A stretch of 64,000 bases of DNA from Pseudarthrobacter naphthalenicus. Its GTDB lineage: Bacteria > Actinomycetota > Actinomycetes > Actinomycetales > Micrococcaceae. The notes beneath the pieces were generated by a model, which worked only from the letters and a program-made list of their open reading frames with translations, made no database searches and was not told the DNA's origin. Where the stretch lies: the NCBI RefSeq assembly GCF_029076445.1, contig NZ_JARESG010000002.1, forward strand, positions 124,001 to 188,000. The letters run 5' to 3'. The translations under genes and the position numbers were made by a program. Of this stretch, positions 61,731-64,000 are shown in pieces (position 1 is the first letter of the stretch; the number at the start of each line of letters is the position of its first letter).

Positions 61731-63563
61731 GTGCGAGAAGCAAGCACAGAACTCCTGGTGGAGCTGGACCCGGACAGCAATGTCACTGACCTTTTGCTCC
61801 GGCAGGAAGCTGCCAACGCGGCCCACCCGCTGTACGCCCGGAAAGGCCCCAACGGCTGGACGGATGTGTCCGCGCACAAGTTCCTGCAGGACGTCCGTGC
61901 CCTGGCGAAGGGCCTTATTGCCGGCGGCCTGGAGCCGGGCGAGACCGTGGTGGTGATGTCCGCAACACGCTACGAGTGGACGATGGTGGACTTCGCCATC
62001 TGGTTCGCCGGGGGCGTGACCGTGCCGGTTTATGAGACCTCCTCCCCCGGACAGGTGGAGTGGATTTTGCACGACGCCGGTGCCCGCCACGTATTCGCCG
62101 AAGACCGCGACAAGGTGGCACTGATCGCCGGTGTGCTGGAAACGTCCGCACTCCTGCGGGACCGGCTGGTCAGCGTAGTCAGGATGGATTTCGACGGCGA
62201 AGCGCCGGACCTCGCCAGCCTCTCGGCCGCCGGGACGGGGGTTACAGACGCCGAACTGGAGCGTCACCGCACCGCCGCCGGGCTGGCCGACGTCGCATCC
62301 CTGGTCTATACGTCCGGCACCACCGGGCGCCCCAAAGGCTGCGAAATCACCCACGGCAACTTCGCGCTGGTGGCCGTGAACGTGGTTGCATTCCTGCCCG
62401 AAATCCTCAAACAGCCCCATGCGCGGACCCTGATGTTCCTGCCTTTGGCCCATGTGCTGGCCCGTGCCGTCCAGGTGGCCTGCCTCCATGCAGGTGCCAC
62501 CCTGGGCCACGTTAATAGTGCTGCAGCGTTGCTTGAGGACCTGGGGACATTCAAACCCACATTCCTGCTGGCCGTGCCGCGGATTTTCGAAAAGGTGCGG
62601 GCGGGTGCCACGCACAAGGCTGCCATGGCCGGCAGGTCGCGGATCTTCCGGGCGGCCTCGGCAACCGCCATCCGTTATTCCCTCGAGGAGGACCGTGCCG
62701 CCCGCGGGGAAGGCACCGGACCGGGCTTGGCGTTACGCACGCAGCATGCCCTCTTTGACCGGCTCGTGTATGCACGGCTCCGCCGCATGTTCGGCGGCCG
62801 CCTGGGTCACATGGTGTCCGGTGCCAGCGCCTTGGCCCCCGACGACGCGCATTTCTTCCGCGGTGCCGGGATCCCCGTCCTGGAGGGTTACGGGCTGACC
62901 GAAACCACGGCTCCCTGCACCGCCAACACCGTCACCCGCACCCGGGTGGGCAGTGTGGGCATCCCCCTGCCGGGAACAACCATCCGTGTCGCCGAGGACG
63001 GCGAAGTGCTGGTCAAAGGGATCGGTGTCTTCAAGGGGTACCACGCCAACGAAGCGGCCAACGCGGAGGCCTTCGTGGGCGGATTCTTCCGCACCGGGGA
63101 CCTGGGGGAACTCGACCCCGAAGGGTTCCTGACCATTACCGGCCGCAAGAAAGACCTGTTGGTCACCGCCGGCGGCAAGAACGTGGCGCCCGGACCGCTT
63201 GAAGAGAAGATCCGCACGCACCAGCTGGTTGACCACGCAGTGGTGGTCGGCGACGGGAAACCTTACGTAGCCGCGCTGGTCAGCCTGGACCCCGCCGGCC
63301 TGGACAACTGGTGCCAGGAGAACAAGGTCAGCCCGTTGACTCTGGCTGATGCGGCCCGGGATCCCCGCATCCGGAGCGCAATACAGACGGCCGTGGACCA
63401 CGCCAACACCCTGGTTTCGAAGGCCGAAGCGGTCCGCAGCTTCACCATCCTGGCGGCCACCCTTACGGAGGAATCCGGCCACCTGACGCCTTCGCTCAAA
63501 CTGAAAAGAGCCGCCGTCGTCCGTGATTTTGAAGCCGAGATTGCCGGGCTTTACCGCAGCTAG
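61731..63563 (+). CDS. fadD15: Long-chain fatty-acid-CoA ligase (FadD15-like)
   Basis: This 610-residue ANL-family enzyme has the AMP motif VYTSGTTGRPKGCEITHGN, EGYGLTETTAP, the hinge region YRTGDLGELD-type (FFRTGDLGELDPEGF) and a C-terminal lysine region (VTAGGKNVAPGPLEE). It activates fatty acids to acyl-CoA. GTG 61731 follows CGGAG; the open frame reaches 61626, overlapping the mannosyltransferase gene. Its stop overlaps the stop of the convergent membrane protein by four bases. Confidence 0.93.
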   Translation: MREASTELLVELDPDSNVTDLLLRQEAANAAHPLYARKGPNGWTDVSAHKFLQDVRALAKGLIAGGLEPGETVVVMSATRYEWTMVDFAIWFAGGVTVPVYETSSPGQVEWILHDAGARHVFAEDRDKVALIAGVLETSALLRDRLVSVVRMDFDGEAPDLASLSAAGTGVTDAELERHRTAAGLADVASLVYTSGTTGRPKGCEITHGNFALVAVNVVAFLPEILKQPHARTLMFLPLAHVLARAVQVACLHAGATLGHVNSAAALLEDLGTFKPTFLLAVPRIFEKVRAGATHKAAMAGRSRIFRAASATAIRYSLEEDRAARGEGTGPGLALRTQHALFDRLVYARLRRMFGGRLGHMVSGASALAPDDAHFFRGAGIPVLEGYGLTETTAPCTANTVTRTRVGSVGIPLPGTTIRVAEDGEVLVKGIGVFKGYHANEAANAEAFVGGFFRTGDLGELDPEGFLTITGRKKDLLVTAGGKNVAPGPLEEKIRTHQLVDHAVVVGDGKPYVAALVSLDPAGLDNWCQENKVSPLTLADAARDPRIRSAIQTAVDHANTLVSKAEAVRSFTILAATLTEESGHLTPSLKLKRAAVVRDFEAEIAGLYRS

Positions 63564-64000
63564 GCCGCAACCTCAACGGATTCCACGTCATCTTTCAGCA
63601 GTCCGCGGCGCCGGCGCGTAGGCCAGGTGAGGATCAGGGTCACCACGGAGACCAGGAAGACCAGCCCGGCAATGACGATGCCCGCATCGATCCAGAACTG
63701 CCCCGGGAACAGCCGGATCAGGGTGTCCTCCAGAGCGAACGTCCAGGAACCGCTGGCGAAGAAGATCCGGTGGAACTCCGTGAAGAACTGTTGCCAGCTC
63801 AGCACCGCCAGTGCCCCGAGGCCCAGGATGATCGCCAGCGACACGATGGAGCCTGCGAAGAGCCCCCGCCGGACTCCCCCGGGGCTTCGGCGGCGCAGGT
63901 ACGCGATAGCCACGATGCTGAGTGCAATGAGGAGCGCACCTGCGCCGAAGGCCGAGAGGATGACCGTCTTGACGTCCGCCATGTGGCTGACCTCGCCATC
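63560..64000 (-). CDS. Integral membrane protein, DUF1461/TIGR01906-like (5' end outside window)
   Basis: The last 146 residues are visible and the frame stays open to the window edge. Three hydrophobic segments (VILSAFGAGALLIALSIVAIAYL, FAGSIVSLAIILGLGALAVLSW, WIDAGIVIAGLVFLVSVVTLIL) flank a conserved extracytoplasmic loop (FHRIFFASGSWTFALEDTLIRLFPGQFW) typical of the DUF1461 family. The sequence before ATG 63982 (EVSH) continues the family pattern, so this ATG is internal. Function unknown. It converges on the acyl-CoA ligase gene. Confidence 0.8.
   Translation of the reverse strand, partial: DGEVSHMADVKTVILSAFGAGALLIALSIVAIAYLRRRSPGGVRRGLFAGSIVSLAIILGLGALAVLSWQQFFTEFHRIFFASGSWTFALEDTLIRLFPGQFWIDAGIVIAGLVFLVSVVTLILTWPTRRRRGLLKDDVESVEVAA

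Noticed and set aside
1-64000. CRISPR arrays, insertion sequences, prophage or toxin-antitoxin pairs
   Set aside because: I found no regularly spaced repeats, transposase, integrase or phage structural genes, and no small adjacent gene pair with toxin-antitoxin features.

Overview
This 64 kb window is chromosomal DNA from a high-GC actinobacterium. It most resembles Micrococcaceae of the Arthrobacter/Pseudarthrobacter type. The reasons are strong GC bias at third codon positions, frequent GTG/TTG starts, the actinobacterial order tatD-rpf-ksgA-ispE-ABC-F, a GlnR-type box with an NnaR-type (HemD-winged helix) regulator, Pmt-type protein O-mannosylation, and SCO4848- and DUF2505-family proteins. 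I see no transposase, integrase, phage gene, rRNA or CRISPR array. One tRNA is present.

Layout. 1-4.9 kb: end of an MMPL transporter, maf, a biotin-carboxylase/BCCP alpha subunit, an NTF2-like protein and a class I glutamine amidotransferase. 5-12.8 kb: a reverse-strand MHS-family MFS transporter, then the nitrate block: nitrate transporter, molybdopterin nitrate reductase (nasC), its FAD/[2Fe-2S] electron-transfer subunit (nasB) and an unknown protein. 12.8-17.7 kb: a HemG-like flavodoxin, an LpdA-type quinone reductase, purine nucleoside phosphorylase and a phosphohexomutase. 17.7-24.3 kb: the nitrite block: nirD (divergent), nirB, an SUMT (cobA) with a degenerate N-terminal domain, nnaR, and a small orphan FAD reductase. 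24.4-26.3 kb: deoC, a small membrane protein and a YdjM-type membrane hydrolase. 26.3-30 kb: mfd. 30-32.6 kb: a frameshifted SDR/DUF2867 gene, a DUF2505 protein and an SCO4848-like protein. 32.6-40.2 kb: sufU, sufS and two large overlapping ATPase-LuxR regulators. 40.3-45.2 kb: pth, rplY, prs, glmU, tRNA-Gln and a TetR regulator. 45.7-52 kb: ABC-F, ispE, ksgA, rpf and tatD. 52-57.2 kb: a MoxR/DUF58/transglutaminase operon. 57.2-64 kb: gabD, rsmI, a protein O-mannosyltransferase, a long-chain acyl-CoA ligase and part of a DUF1461-like membrane protein.

How the genes work together. The most coherent accessory system is assimilatory nitrate reduction: nitrate uptake, reduction to nitrite (NasC/NasB), reduction to ammonium (NirB/NirD), and siroheme supply for NirB (CobA). 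It is probably controlled by GlnR (a well-formed box upstream of nirB and a weaker one upstream of the transporter) together with the linked NnaR-like protein. The system is split in two by about 5 kb of nucleoside-salvage and redox genes. Its parts have unusual features: a long Pro/Ala/Val insert inside the NasC iron-sulfur motif, a pentapeptide-repeat tail on NasC, an extra four-cysteine cluster in NasB, an orphan FAD protein that looks like a shortened NirB/NasB module, and nirD facing away from nirB. The rest is mainly housekeeping. I did not find a clearly new defence or mobile system.
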